The translations under genes and the position numbers were made by a program. 64,000 nucleotides of DNA from Anadara kagoshimensis (Eukaryota; Mollusca; Bivalvia; Arcoida; Arcidae): assembly GCA_021292105.1 (NCBI GenBank), contig CM037861.1, positions 33,751,172 through 33,815,171 of the forward strand, written 5' to 3'. Positions 46,519 to 58,764 of the stretch are shown piece by piece (position 1 is the first letter of the stretch; every line of letters begins with the position of its first letter). The notes below the pieces were generated by a model. The model made no database searches and was not told the DNA's origin. It saw only the letters and a list, made by a program, of their open reading frames with translations.

Positions 46519-46715
46519 GGTTATTGTAACTGGTGTGTTAGCTGCAGAATCCCTCACGTGTTACATTTTGTGTTTCAGGTTATTGTAACTGTGTGTTAGC
46601 CGACAGAATCCCTCACGAGTTACATTATTTAGATCTTTCATCCAACCATGCAGAAGACATTTATTGAAGATCAGAAAAACAAAAATATCATTTTGAACCA
46701 GTTCTCTACCAAATG
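46519..46715 (+). CDS. PLA2G6: PLA2G6-like exon beside the gap, disturbed (duplicated start, frame changes)
   Basis: After an acceptor (TTTTATGTTTCAG) the first codons read VIVTGVLA. The same acceptor plus start recurs 60 bp later (46579), and there another frame gives VLADRIPHELHYL. Together this resembles the VMLTGTLSDRQPAELHLF region of human iPLA2-beta. Later pieces in other frames are LFRSF and QKNKNIILNQFSTK, and the last bases give PN before a consensus donor (ATG|GTAAGT at 46716). The final G fits the next exon to read PNEQLIW, like PSDQLVW in the human protein. At least three frame changes occur in about 130 bp. Because this borders a gap, assembly error is as likely as pseudogenisation. 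Confidence 0.5.
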
Positions 46716-46729
46716 GTAAGTGTAAAATT

Positions 46730-47174
46730 AATCATGTAAAAGTTTGATAATACATGTATTTTGAATCACACACCTTTAAAGAAAAAAATAAAAAAATATA
46801 GGGGGGGGGGGTTAATCTAGGAATTAAACAAACTCTGGTGTAATAATTCGGTGATAAGTAATTGGTAAGCTTTGTAAATTACTATTAAATAGGAGGATCT
46901 GTGTTTCACATTTAGATACAGTACAGACCTGTCAAGAGTTTAACACTGAGCTAATGAGGAGTCAAGGCTCGGCTGCTAATTAGTGTCCGAGATATGGACA
47001 GTGATCTAAAAGCTGCCCAGATAGATTGCAGCTGCCAATAAGCTTTCAATATACATGTATAGACTAATAAGGGGATTGAGATGGTCTGCTGATTTGGAAA
47101 CGTTTAATATAGTTTTAAACTTTTAACAGGTTTGTAACACTATACCTTAAACTTTCAACAGGTCTATAGACCAT
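46730..47174 (+). other. Intron sequence of the PLA2G6-like gene
   Basis: Short intron between the exons ending at 46715 and starting at 47455. It contains a 10-G run at 46801 and, from 47175, a SINE. Confidence 0.55.
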
Positions 47175-47365
47175 TGGGGTAGCTCAGTTGGTAGAGTGCT
47201 CACGTCGTTAGTGGGAGGTCGTGGGTTTAACCCTGCTGTATAATGCCATCAGCGTAACACACAGGCAAAATTTCTGCACCTTTGCCAATAGCTGGCAATG
47301 TCTCGATATAAGTGAAATATTCTTGACTGGGACGTTTAACACCATTACTCAACTCAACTCAACAG
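47175..47365 (+). repeat. Internally deleted Thr-type SINE with (ACTCA)n tail
   Basis: The head GGGGTAGCTCAGTTGGTAGA runs through GGTCGTGGGTTTAACCC and then jumps to CTGCTGTATAATGCC, skipping about 130 bp of body. It ends ACTCAACTCAACTCAAC, showing the tail unit used by the family. Confidence 0.8.
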
Positions 47366-47454
47366 GTCTGTACTGTACATCTTTTTGTTTAACTCATAAT
47401 ATTTGTTTTAGATTTTCATTATTAAAATCTTGACTGTGTTTAATTTTTACACAG

Positions 47455-47606
47455 AACAGTTAATTTGGAAAGCAGCAGGTCATCAGGGCAGCACCAACCT
47501 ATTTCAGAGCAGCTGGAGGTTTGTCGATGGAGGAATGGCTGCTAATAACCCATCATTAGACATGCTGACAGAAATACAGGAATATAACATTGGTCTTAAA
47601 TTGAGA
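47455..47606 (+). CDS. PLA2G6: PLA2G6-like catalytic-Asp exon of a calcium-independent phospholipase A2
   Basis: Patatin-domain phospholipases hydrolyse membrane phospholipids at sn-2 with a Ser-Asp dyad. An acceptor (TTAATTTTTACACAG) precedes 47455 and a donor (AGA|GTAAGA) follows 47606. The 152-nt exon enters in phase 1 and leaves in phase 0. It encodes EQLIWKAAGHQGSTNLF, then RFVDGGMAANNPSLDMLTEI and QEYNIGLKLR. VDGG is the D-G-G/A motif that supplies the catalytic Asp. ANNP and TEI-x-EYN are strongly conserved in the iPLA2-beta subgroup. The exon is intact. The nucleophile (GTSTG) and ankyrin-repeat exons are not visible in this window. Confidence 0.85.
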
Positions 47607-48375
47607 GTAAGAAATTTAGTCAGAAAATACTATTGATTTTTATTTTTATCCCAATTAAACGAGTAGGGGGGGGGGTATTAAATTCAAAGATCTGTTGATC
47701 TGATCTTCCCACTTCTTGTCCAAAGTGATTCTCTCAAAATGAATCACAATTTTTGAACTTGGTTCAAAACATCAACAGGGATAGAAGATGTCCATTTCAC
47801 TAACAAGAGTTGCTTTGCTAATTTTCCTTGGAATCATGGCACTATAAAGTTTTCACATGAAATTATTATCATGAGTAAATCTCCAAAACTATGTTTCTAA
47901 GTTTACAAAACTAGGTATAAGTTATAAGTGATAGGAATTATGCATATTCTTAATCTGGATTGGTTTGGCTGTAATGCAAGGTGAAATGTATTAACATCGA
48001 AAGGAGATGTACAAATTAACCAGAGTTTGTTTGGTTATAACCAGTTAAGCTTATGGCATAGCATAGTGCGGGGGTTTTTGGGGTAGTAAATGTACCTGTA
48101 TAAGACTTTTATCTTGTCTATGAAACCAATTAAAACCAAAATTAGTGATGTCCCTAGGTGTCCTGAATTAAAAATAGTGGCTGGTGACTCCATTTGATGT
48201 CTAAGATGGTTGTCATTACTATAAATAGTCAAACAATAATTAATGGTTATTAGTTTGTTTAAATATAGACTGATTGAATTCAAATTTGGTAAGTGGAATG
48301 TAGAATGCCTAGCCATGTAACAGGTTTTCACTTCACCTTCACATTGGTGGGTTGTTAGCAGACAAATATAAATAT

Positions 48376-48490
48376 TACATTTCTGATAGGGTGACAGTCC
48401 CAAGAAATTCCATTGTCAAATGAGGCGAAGTGGTGGTTGACAATGAATTTCGAGGGGTGACTATATGGGCTGTCACCCTATCAGAAATAT
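48376..48490. mobile_element. Foldback/MITE-like inverted repeat
   Basis: CATTTCTGATAGGGTGACAG at the left pairs with CTGTCACCCTATCAGAAATA at the right. An inner pair, AAATTCCATTGTCAA and TTGACAATGAATTT, leaves a loop of about 20 nt. Confidence 0.7.
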
Positions 48491-49554
48491 GATTTTTTTT
48501 ATTATACCGTTTGTTGATGTTAATTATACTGTGCAACCAAAGTATACTGGATTGAAATTCATGACAGTCAGCTGTCGTTCGTAAGCAACTTTGAGATGCT
48601 TGTAGCATTTATCTATCATATTTTACATTACTCTAGAAAAGCGTTTTACACAATGCGATCGAACTGCATACACAGTTTTTCTGCATGTGACATTTTCGTA
48701 AAGTCAACCACTCAAGTAATGTCACCCTGTGACGTCAGATTTTCTGAGATCTGAGGGTGATATTAAATTTACCCAAACGCTTATTAACCAATCGGATTTC
48801 GAGAAATTTACAAAAGGTATAATAATATAAATTATTAGAAAATTTGAGTATTATTTACCGTACTGGTACATTTTAACATTCAAAGTCAATTAAACCATAT
48901 TAAATGCCTTATTTTTTTCTCTCTTCATTTTGTGATCATAAAAAGGTCAACTTTCAGAATCAATGTTTACATTTGAAATGTCTTTCAAAAATCAACCAGA
49001 AGGAATAAAAACATCCGGAAACCATCTACTCATGTAATTTATGCAACCATTAAACTACCAATTTTATTTTTACCAAAATAAGAGCATACATTACATATGT
49101 TTTCACAGAAGGTGCTAAATTTAATGGATTCTTTAAAAGTCTTCTCTGAAACTACTAGGTTCATTTAGTCCAAATTTGGTGTGAAAGGTCCCTTAGTTAC
49201 ATGAATTAAAAATAGTGTCTGATGACTGTTCAACATCCAAGATGACAGCCGTTACCATTAATAGACACATCAGTGAAATGGCTATTACCGGTACATGTTT
49301 ATTCATGTAAATACCACATTAATGCAAGTTGATTCACTTTTTTATTTGCACCATATTAGTGGAATATACTAATGAGATGCTTACTTTAGCCGATTCTTTA
49401 AAAATCTTCTTCTCTGACACAACTAGGCCAATTTTAACCAACTTTGGCTCAGAAGATACCATGGGGACCTGAATTAAAAATAGTATCTGGTGACTCTCAC
49501 AAATTATGCAAATCATGTGTAATATTTAGAAAATCTTCCTCTGTAACAACTAGG

Positions 49555-49625
49555 CAATTTAACGTCTTGATATAAGGGAAAAATTCTTGACTAGGACGTT
49601 AAACACCATTACTCAACTCAACTCA
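49555..49625 (+). repeat. 3' end of a Thr-type SINE
   Basis: AACGTCTTGATATAAGGGAA through ACACCATTACTCAACTCAAC matches the last part of the family consensus, including the (ACTCA)n tail. Confidence 0.75.
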
Positions 49626-50269
49626 CTAGGCCATTTGGAACCAATTGGTACGGAAGGTCCCTAGCTGGACTGATGAATGTTTGTACCAGGCGACACTGTT
49701 CGTCATGCAAGATGGCTACAATCTATTTAGAAAATCTTGCTATAAAAATGGCTTTTGGATTCAAGTTTCTACAGATATTGTTCAAATTTGAATTGCAGAT
49801 AGTAGATAGCAGGGCATTTAACATATTAAGAGGGTTTTACCAAAGAACTTTTTCATCAACACAATTTACACAAATTATGCAAATACTGTAAGGTGAAAAT
49901 TGTAATGTTTTTTGCTGTTTGGAATGCCTTCATGGTGTATGATGTCATTTAATGTTTGCTTGCTATGAATAAATGCATAAATGGAGTGTTAGTTGAGCAT
50001 TACCAGTCAGCCCTTTTGGGCCTCTTGTTCTTTGAGTTATGGCCTTTTGGATTTTTATAAATGGAAAATTCTTGTCTGGAGTATGTCTCCAAAACATTTA
50101 TCATAAGTTTGCCAAACAAAGTACATTGTAAACAGTATCAACACTCATAGAAGTGCATTATGTTATTAACTGGAGTTGGTTTGCCAATTGACGTATCGCC
50201 AGCCATGTCTTTAATGTTCCAACACTGGCTGCCATCACTGTACCAAAGCAACGTCATGGCACCTAATGA

Positions 50270-50830
50270 TAGGTATTGATACAACGATCATTTTGCTGTA
50301 TAGAAATAGGTCATGGGTTCAAAGGTCAAGGTCACAGATGCAAAACAATACAGAAATGGTTAATTATCTTGAAAACTATTGAACTTTTTGTGTAGGCATG
50401 TATATTAGAATGGTGTAGGTATTGATACAACAATCATTTTGATGTATAGAAAAAGGTCATGGGTTCAAAGGTTAAGGTCACAGATGTGAAACAATACCTA
50501 AAAGGTTATCTTGAAAACTATAAATTTCTTGTTCAGACATGTATATTAAAATATTGTTGGTATTTATGTTTAGATCATTTTGATATATAGATTAGGGCCA
50601 TGGGTTCAAAGGTCAAGGTCACAGATGCGAAACAATACTGAAATGGTTAATTATCTTGAAACTATTAACTTTTTGTATAGGCATGTATATTAGAATGTTG
50701 TAGGTATTGATACAACAATCATTTTGATGTAAAGAAAAAGTCATTAGGGTTTCCGTATTTATGTTTTCTTGAAATCTATCGACTAGCCATTATTTATCAG
50801 GTGAGCGTATCAGGCCCATGGGCCTCTTGT
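50270..50830. repeat. Tandem ~125-bp dispersed repeat, 3-4 copies
   Basis: AAGGTCATGGGTTCAAAGGT, AAGGTCACAGATGCGAAACA and GGCATGTATATTAGAATG recur at about 50310, 50455, 50595 and (partly) 50740, and again at 59590-59880. The block ends in GGCCCATGGGCCTCTTGTG, a palindrome-plus-CTCTTG ending also seen in the form CCCTTTTGGGCCTCTTG at about 50012. Confidence 0.7.
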
Positions 50831-52584
50831 GAAATAAAATCTCCAAAATTACTTACCTGTTTTTAAGTGACCGTAGACAGTTTCAACAGAGACAGGAAAT
50901 GTGCATGTTACATGTATAAACCAGAGTTTAGCTGTAAATTTAGCTTGGATTTATAGCTCTTTTAAAGTTTTCTTGCAAATTTGTGTCCAGCATAATTTTC
51001 AAAAACACTATCAAAAGGGTGTAACAACAGTGATAGATGTGCATATTATTGAACATGATTTAAAATCACATAAAAGATACAGCATCACAAAACCATATCA
51101 TAGTGATTTGGAAACATTTCAGAAGACAAATACCCATGAGAACTCTGAAGATATCACAAGCTTTCCATTTTTATTATGAGTGGAAGATGTCCAGCTGAAT
51201 GTTCATGCCAAGTACCATATATGTTGCACTTTAATTGCATTATGTACAATCATGTTGTCTTCACATCTTGTGTGCTGATTTTTAGCATAATTTACTAAAT
51301 CAGAGTTTGTACAGGCCTGGACAAGTCCTTAAATTTTTAGGTTTGCCCTTAAAAGACCCTAAAAACAAGCCTGACCCTAAAACACCCTTGAATTTATCCT
51401 TAAGGCCCTAAAATCCCTTGAATTTCGGCAGTTGGGTGTCTGTATTTGGATTTTAAGTGGTTGCAAATAGACTGATGTAAATAAGTAAATATTAATCAGG
51501 GGTCACACTGACTTCAATCTTTTTTTCTCCAAAACATTCGCCAGAACTTATTTTTTTTCGCCAAATATAATTTTTATTGGCCAAATATATTTCTGATCTA
51601 ATTGTAATTTCTAGCTAAAATTTAAAAGAAATAAAATTGTCTAATACAATGCATGTCTGATGACATGAAATACAACAACAGTTTTCTTGTTTTATTTTTT
51701 TATTCGATGACAAATTTGGAGCTTTAGCCAAATTCTCTAAGTCGTCAGTTTGTTTACGTTTAACCATAATGGCACAGTGGCGATATTGCCAATAATCTGA
51801 TTTCTTTGACTTCGCATGTCGATTTCTGTTGCTATGAATACAGTAGACTCAACGATATCATTATCACTTGGGTCAGTTTCCAATTGTTCTTCTTAAGTAG
51901 AAAAGTTGCGACGTATTTATGGAAATATATGGTATTTCACTCATATCGTCAAAAATTGAAATTGGGCCACCACGAAAATTGATGGTTTCATAGTAAATAA
52001 AAACAGTCTGTCCATTTTACTTGTAAACACAAACATGATGAACATAATGATACTGAATGATGCGGCATCATGCCATTCTGATCTGTCGTCTCCAGGTTGT
52101 ATGTAAATTACCATATAACACCCTGGCACTATACACAATACACAGTATTTATTTCTCCACAAGCTTCTATCAAAAAAGTTTATTTAAATTTATTCATATA
52201 AATATAAAGTCAAATTTTAAAGAAGCTCAGAAGACTCAAAGAATTTTTTTTCTATAAAAGATGGAATTTATATTAAAGTCTGTTTATACATGTTTATATC
52301 AAGAAAGATATCCTAGTTTGAATCATGCCACCCACTCAAAACGTTTTTTTCCTTACTGAAAATGTGATCAGACTATAGTTGTTTTATAGCAAACATAACC
52401 TTTGACACGTCATTCAATTTCAAATCACTCATGTGCCACAAACAACTTGCTGAAAATTAAAAAAAAAATCAAATTTTTAATAACATATATTTATTAGTTT
52501 CTACATGTCAGTTATTGTTGTTATATGTGTTCTACGTAGATGAACAACCATGTCAATTTTCAGATCAAATAATATCGCAATAGT
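50830..52584 (+). other. Intron of the PLA2G6-like gene, part 2
   Basis: No supported exon. A 53-codon open stretch ending at 51179 follows an acceptor-like TTTGTGTCCAG but has no donor or homology. Short internal repetition CCCTTGAATTT/CCCTAAAA is at 51330-51425. Confidence 0.4.
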
Positions 52585-52890
52585 ATTTTACTTCGAGTTG
52601 AGTTGAGTTGAGTTGAGTTGAATAATGGTGTTAAAGGTTCCTGTCAAGAATGTTTCACAAGATGTCCCCAGCTATAGGCGAAGGGGTAGTAGTTTTGCCT
52701 GTGCGTTGCACTGATGGCATTATACAGCAGGACCTCCTTTATTTTAAGTTCTCATCCAAAAGAACTGTGACTTTCATTTTGTAATACCGAGTGCTTGGGA
52801 AAAAAACAGTCACTACCCACTTTCAAGTTTTGGGTCAGACCCGGTCAGGGTTCAAACCCAAGACTTTCCACTTATGGAATTTTGGAATTC
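52585..52890 (-). repeat. Thr-type SINE with (TTGAG)n tail
   Basis: GAGTTGAGTTGAGTTGAG at 52597 is the complement of the (ACTCA)n tail. The body follows inverted to the B-box complement GGGTTCAAACCC at about 52849. Confidence 0.8.
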
Positions 52891-53137
52891 CGACAGTCAC
52901 TTCCTCCAATGTGGATAAGGGGGGGGGGCAACTCGTATATCATTTAATTTTAACGTTTTGAATTTTATAATCAGTGTGTTCTCTTTTCTTGTATTGTTTT
53001 TCACTTACTTGTATAAATGGTCCCTGACCTTGGCTGTTACTAAATGCAGTACATATCTATCAAACGTTTTACACAATCCTTGATTCACACAATCAGTTAA
53101 GGAAGTTGTGCGGAATCTGCAAGTTGTTATGTGTCTC

Positions 53138-53146
53138 TATAAATAG
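53138..53146 (+). promoter_or_regulatory. TATA box of the Mab-21/cGAS-like gene
   Basis: TATAAATAG is a full consensus TATA element, 52 bp before the ATG at 53199. That predicts initiation near 53165-53175 and a 5' UTR of about 25-35 nt without a leader intron. Confidence 0.6.
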
Positions 53147-53198
53147 TAACAGTATCTTTTTTCCCCAAATTTATTTCTTTCCTTTTGTAACTTGAGTT

Positions 53199-55088
53199 AT
53201 GGAGTCTCTTAATGTTCGGTTATGGAATGCTCTCTGTGATGTAGTTGGTAGTGAAGAAGAAATATTTATCAGAAGACGGTTATATCATTTCAATGACATA
53301 GTTGACCAAGCTGTGTATCACAAAAATATTTTCAAACCAGTTTTTAGTGGAAGTAAAGTAGAGGGTTTAAACCTTAAAGGAAGTGACTATGATGTGATGT
53401 ATATATGTAAAGATATATCTGTATTGCCATCAAATAGTGTAAATGATGATAGTTGTGACATTGTTATGGAAACAGATAATGTAAAACCAGGATTTGTGAG
53501 ACTTTGATGTAAAGGTGGAATGAGAAATAAAAGACATATTGCCTCAGCAATGACAGAGACAAGTCGTGGTTTGTATCTCTCCAGTTTATTATTTCGTGAT
53601 AATCTTGTATCAAGAGTAAAAGTACAAACACCTAATGCCTTTGCCCATGGACCATGTGCATCATTTACAAATGAAAGGAATGGTGATTATGATTTACTAG
53701 AATGTTTGTCCAGTAAATCATGGCCTGACATAACATTTGAATGGATTCATCGACAAAGACGAAACAACTGGCCATCAAGCACATTGATAAAAAATATCAT
53801 TGATGGTGGATGTCTGGTGGTTCCAATTGGAGATCCCAATTCTGAGCATAATTTTATGGAGTGGAGAATTTCATTTTCAGTGCCAGAGAAAAAGTTAATC
53901 TACTCTATGAATTATACACAATTTCTCTGTTACGCATTACTGAAACTATACCTAAAATATGTGATAAATTCAAATAATGAAGTTAAAGATTTGTTGTGTT
54001 CTTACTTTCTCAAAACAAGCTTGTTTTACTCTGTTGAGGAAGAACGCATTTCTTGGACAAAAGAGAACCTGTTTGATTGTTTCTTGGTGTGCTTGAGAAA
54101 GTTAATCTATTGGGTGAGGACTGGATACTGTCCAAATTTTTTCATCAAAGAGAACAACATGTTCCAAGGAAAGGTTTGTGGAGAGAAACAAAGAATATTA
54201 CTAAGTTGTCTCTCTGAGCTTTATCATGATGGAGTTATCAGGTTACGAGCAATACCGTATTTAGCCAGTATTTTTGATGGTACCATTCAGTCACTAATGC
54301 CATCAGAACTGAGGTGTGATATTGAGTTAACTTATGCTGCAGTATTCATATGGTCTAAGCACACATTGGCTAATAAGAAAGGTTGTTTTATGATAATGGA
54401 TACTATAACAAAAATACAAGACCAAACAGTATCAAATGTTGACAGAGCAATACTTACCCTCTTCTTGAATTCTGCAATGATGGTTTCTGTACAATGGTTA
54501 TATAGACAGACACTAAACCACAGCTCAAACAAAACATGTTACAAGGAGATACAAAAATTCAAAAGTTATATCATAAAGAACTGTATGAACCGTGATGAAT
54601 GCACCGCAAAGTTACTACTGGCTACTCTGTGTTATCTGAATGGTGAATATAGAGAAGTGGTGACAATTGTAGAGGAAGTATTGATCGTTAACGGCAGATA
54701 TATGACTATGTTGGATAATACCCCTGGTTACGTTGATGAAATACTTGACAAAGGACTAACTATACACCAAAAAGTAAAATTAGGTTTATTTTCAGATTTG
54801 TTCATTTGCCATCCTCACTGTGGATTTTATCCTCCAGAAGTTAAGTTAGAATTTATATGCCATGTAAAAGACGGTTATATATTGATGTCAACTGTAATAT
54901 ACATCAATCTTCTATTGTTTTTATCACACCATCACTTGAGATGGAAACAAAAAGTAAACAATGCTCTGATTGAACTTCACATAGCAGTACAAAGTAAATT
55001 AAATAGTGATAGTGAAAAATCACTTGCAATATCCCTTCTAGATAAATGTTTACAACTCGCTGAAACACATCAACAGAATTATGTATAA
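53199..55088 (+). CDS. Mab-21/cGAS-like nucleotidyltransferase (cGLR-type), intronless, one in-frame TGA
   Basis: Read as one frame this is 629 codons with a single TGA at codon 103. The part before it gives GSKVEGLNLKGSDYDVMYI (G51-S52, D63, D65), the GS..D-x-D nucleotidyltransferase motif. After it come HGPC (150-153), GDYDLLECL (D163, D165; candidate third metal ligand), WPDITFEW, the WPS..LI..I..GC block and EWRISFS (221-227), all hallmarks of the Mab-21 fold. A helical C-terminal part follows. cGAS-like receptors of this family sense nucleic acids and make cyclic dinucleotides that activate STING. The triad looks possible here, but no zinc ribbon of the cGAS type was seen. The ATG has G at -3 and +4. 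AATAAA is at 55452. The gene sits inside a PLA2G6 intron on the same strand. The TGA may be a null allele, recent pseudogenisation or sequence error. From M108 only a truncated protein without GS and D-x-D could be made. Confidence 0.8.
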
Positions 55089-55089
55089 T

Positions 55090-56056
55090 ATAGAACTGTT
55101 TTATGACTTATGTGGCGAGTGTAGCTAGCGAAACAGGAGGTGCTTACCATTCGGGAGCACCTGGCCTCACTTCACTGGTGGAAGTTTGGGTGTTTGACTT
55201 AATTTGTCAGTTTTTAAATTTTTTACTTTGCTGAGTAGGGATGCTTGTACATCCAAAAAGTCTGGACTCACTTGCGAGGTGGAGGTTTTATTGTTAAACT
55301 TATTTTGCCAGTTTTCAAAGTTTTTTCTTTGTTTTGGAATTGTGATATGGACATAGATTGGTGTTTCGATGATATAAACCACAATGAAGCAATGATTGAC
55401 ATTTCATGATATCAAATATTTTTGTTTACTGTTACTTGTACATGTTGTTTTAATAAATTTTAAAATATTTAAGTTACTGTGAAAGATATAAAGAATAAAA
55501 ATGGGTTCTTCAGGATTATAAATATGGTGAGAAAATTTGCTTTATCAATTGCCAAAGGTTGATTGCTTCTGTAAGGACTCCAGTTTTCCCTACTATTCTA
55601 GTACTAACCATCTTAATAAGTGAAATAATTTTTACTGGTCGTTAATAACCATCCAACCATTACACCAAATCTAGCAACCATCTTTGTGTCTTAGTAGCCA
55701 TTCGTCAAATACATTGTCAAATACATTGTCAAATATATGTAGTAAAATGTTGGTGGAAAGTTCCATGTACAGTTTAAGTGTTCATGCATAATTAAATAAA
55801 TAAATAAATAAATAAATGATTGAATTTAAAAAAACTGCCATCTTTGTATTGACCGACTAGATAAACACCTCCAATCAAACTAAATTATAAGCTATCCCAG
55901 TATTTGGTTTACATTATTAGGTATGGTTCTACTTTATTAAATATAATAATAATAAACTTTATTCCGAAAGTTTTACAACTTATAGGATATATAAATAATG
56001 GTAATTATAATGAAATATATGAGTACATACAGATAGGCAGTGGTATAATAATAATG

Positions 56057-56090
<34 letters not shown>

Positions 56091-58760
56091 TACAGTGGTA
56101 CAATAATAATACCGAATGATTAATAAGTAAGTAGAAAAATAGAACAGGGCTGTAGAAATATACAGAGAGATGTCCAGGAGATGCCCAGGAGATAAATTAA
56201 ATGAGACATCATATAACAGCTCTTAACTGGAATGCATGAGACAAATATTTCCCTAAATTTGACAGTTGTTTGACGTTGTTAACACGTAATAATTCTATAA
56301 ATATAAATATTTAAATATTTTCTTAATATTTTGTCCTTCTTATTTAAGAAAATATAAACAAGATTTTGGAAATGGCAATTCCAATAAAATTGCAAAGCAA
56401 TTAATGATAGAATTGACACTTTCAAAGTCTTGTTTATAACCCTGTTAACCACAATAAAACCAAAGTTACGAGTATGACCTATATTTACAATATTATTTGT
56501 TGACATTTGTGCTCAGCATTTGCTCAGAACTTGCAAAAGGCTAATCAGTTAACATTTCAAAATACTGGTAATCATTTCTTATCTGCTGGTTTTGTCAGTG
56601 AATGGAACAGAGCCATTTCAGAGCATTTAGCCCCGCCATCTTTGATGTCATTTCATTTCTTCAACACATTTAGCTCCACCTTCTTTGACATCACAATAAA
56701 CAACCTAAACCAAAATCAGATTTGACAGAGGTTGGAAGGTCTTGCTACCGATAGTTTACTTAAATGTAAACATTATTCTTATCAGTTAGTTTCTGTAAGA
56801 AAAAATTGATTGTAAATATTTTGTTTGCCATAACAAATTTGGGACATTACCTTGCTGCAACTTAGATTTTGCTGAAATGCCACCTAGCTATGTTTAAATG
56901 CACAATGGTAAGAGCGCACCATAGAAACAAATGTGAATGGATTATATTTGTTCTATTGTGAGATATGAATCGTCAGACATAACAAATTGGAACTGTTGAC
57001 ATATAGACATCATGAATGAAATATTTCAGGTTCCATCAGGCCAAATCAAAAAATGTTTTGTTTCTCCTTTCCTTACACAACCAATTTTAAGTTGCAACTA
57101 CCAAGTCCACTTTCAGTCAAAACATTTTTTCACGACTGGAAATCCATATCTTGATCATTTTTCATTTTAGATTTTATATTGATTGTTGTGTTGTGCTTAT
57201 TATAATTTCTGTGAGATTTCAAAACTCTTGTGACAACAGTGTTGCATTTAGAATGATGTAGTCTTGATACTTATATATACATGTAATACACACAAGGTGT
57301 CTTCAAAATTAATTCTAGACCCAATAATAACACTTTTGAGGCCCTTTCACAGCAAATTTTAAACATATAACATATACACCCACAGGAAGACAACACTTTG
57401 GATCAATAAGTAGCCTGTTGCATCTAAGAATTGTACAAGTTGATTGGTGACCAAACAACAAAAATCTTACATAAAATATTTGAGTTTGTCCTACCAATCC
57501 TAATTTTTAGTATGTAAGCAGAAACACAACATTTTTTTAAATGGCCTTAAAAAGTCACAGGGAGCATCAACATATTTTTACAGCCTGGTGCAATAATTTG
57601 ACCCATTAAGAAGTAGCTTGTCACATGGATCTATTTATGTAACTTATGTCACATTAAATGGTCAGTGATATAAGATACTATTGGTAATGGCAGCCATTTT
57701 GAATTTCAAATCATCAACAGATATATGTAAAAATAATAAACAGACCAAAATCAAAATAAATTTCTGCATATACTTGTGTACAAAATGCACAATAACAAAC
57801 TTTAAAAACATATTATTTGATTTTGGTGGCCATTTTGTCTGCCATATTAGAAATAGCGGCCATGTTGGATTTTTTGGTTGGCCCCATATCTGAAAATAAT
57901 CTCCAGGTCATGAACTTTAATCATGCCAAATTTCATGCTTTTAACCAAAAAAAAAATCCCATACTTTTATCAATTTTATGCACAAATCTGCAGGACTATA
58001 TGTACAAGTTATGTAAATTCTGAAAAAAATACATAAAATTTCAGTTTGATAACAGTAAGTTGATATTTTTGATTGTCACTTAGAGTAGCCTCTGTACCAG
58101 TTGATGATCTGAACGGAAACAGTGTTGATTAATAATAGCAACACATCAACAAGGAAACAAGGTTTATTTATTGTTATTGAAAATCATTTCCTTCCTTATG
58201 TACTTTCAGTTTCTTCATCCTTGTAAACAAAATACAAAAATGTATTGAATAATCATCTTTAACAAAGGAAGACAGCTGATGGGTACTTGTGAAATATTTC
58301 CTATATGATAAAAATCAAAGCTTAACCAGAATCCCCTATTCTTTAAAAATGCACCAATTAATAAACAGCATTTGAAAATTTTAAATTTGCCTGCATAGGA
58401 TAATCAAAACATTTTCATGTTTATTAAGGGATGGGTGGGTTTCAAGCACCTGTTATTGGTGCTGATGAGGGAAAATATCTGTTATACTATACTTACAAGA
58501 TATCATTAAGCTATTTTGCACTGGCACACTTTATTTGGTTTGCTTTGCATGACAATGGAAGTTTGTAGTCATTTCTAGACATTTCATTGGTAATATTTAC
58601 ATTTTACCACACCTGACCACAGTGAGCTTATTGAATAGCACAGCATGTGTATGTACGTTTGTGTGTGCCTTAGAGCATGTGTGTGCATCATTAAAACCTA
58701 TTTTCAACTTCTCTAAAACTACCAGACAGATTTCAATTAAATTTGGTGAGAAGTATATAT
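55090..58760 (+). other. Intron of the PLA2G6-like gene, part 3
   Basis: It holds the 3' UTR of the nested gene (to about 55475), (AAAT)n at 55795-55818 and (AAT)n at 56045-56090. 57300-58030 has phrases such as CATGCCAAATTTCATGCTTT that look like a dispersed element without visible ends. No exon was found. Confidence 0.45.
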
Positions 58761-58764
58761 AGGC

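Larger units (their letters stand above)
47640..50260 (+). other. Intron (13.5 kb) of the PLA2G6-like gene, part 1
   Basis: It contains a ~115-bp inverted repeat at 48376-48490, a SINE tail at 49555-49625 and diverged CTGAAACTACTAGG/GGTCC-type dispersed repeats (49140-49680). No further exon was identified. Confidence 0.5.

Noticed and set aside
45461-46588. 375-codon open frame across the gap
   Set aside because: It is made almost entirely of N.
50901-51179. 92-codon open frame with an acceptor-like site inside
   Set aside because: No donor, no homology and low-complexity composition in the first half; it lies within a long intron.
53505-53507. Selenocysteine reading of the in-frame TGA
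   Set aside because: Mab-21 proteins are not selenoproteins and I saw no obvious SECIS-type hairpin just 3' of the gene. A null allele or sequence error is simpler.
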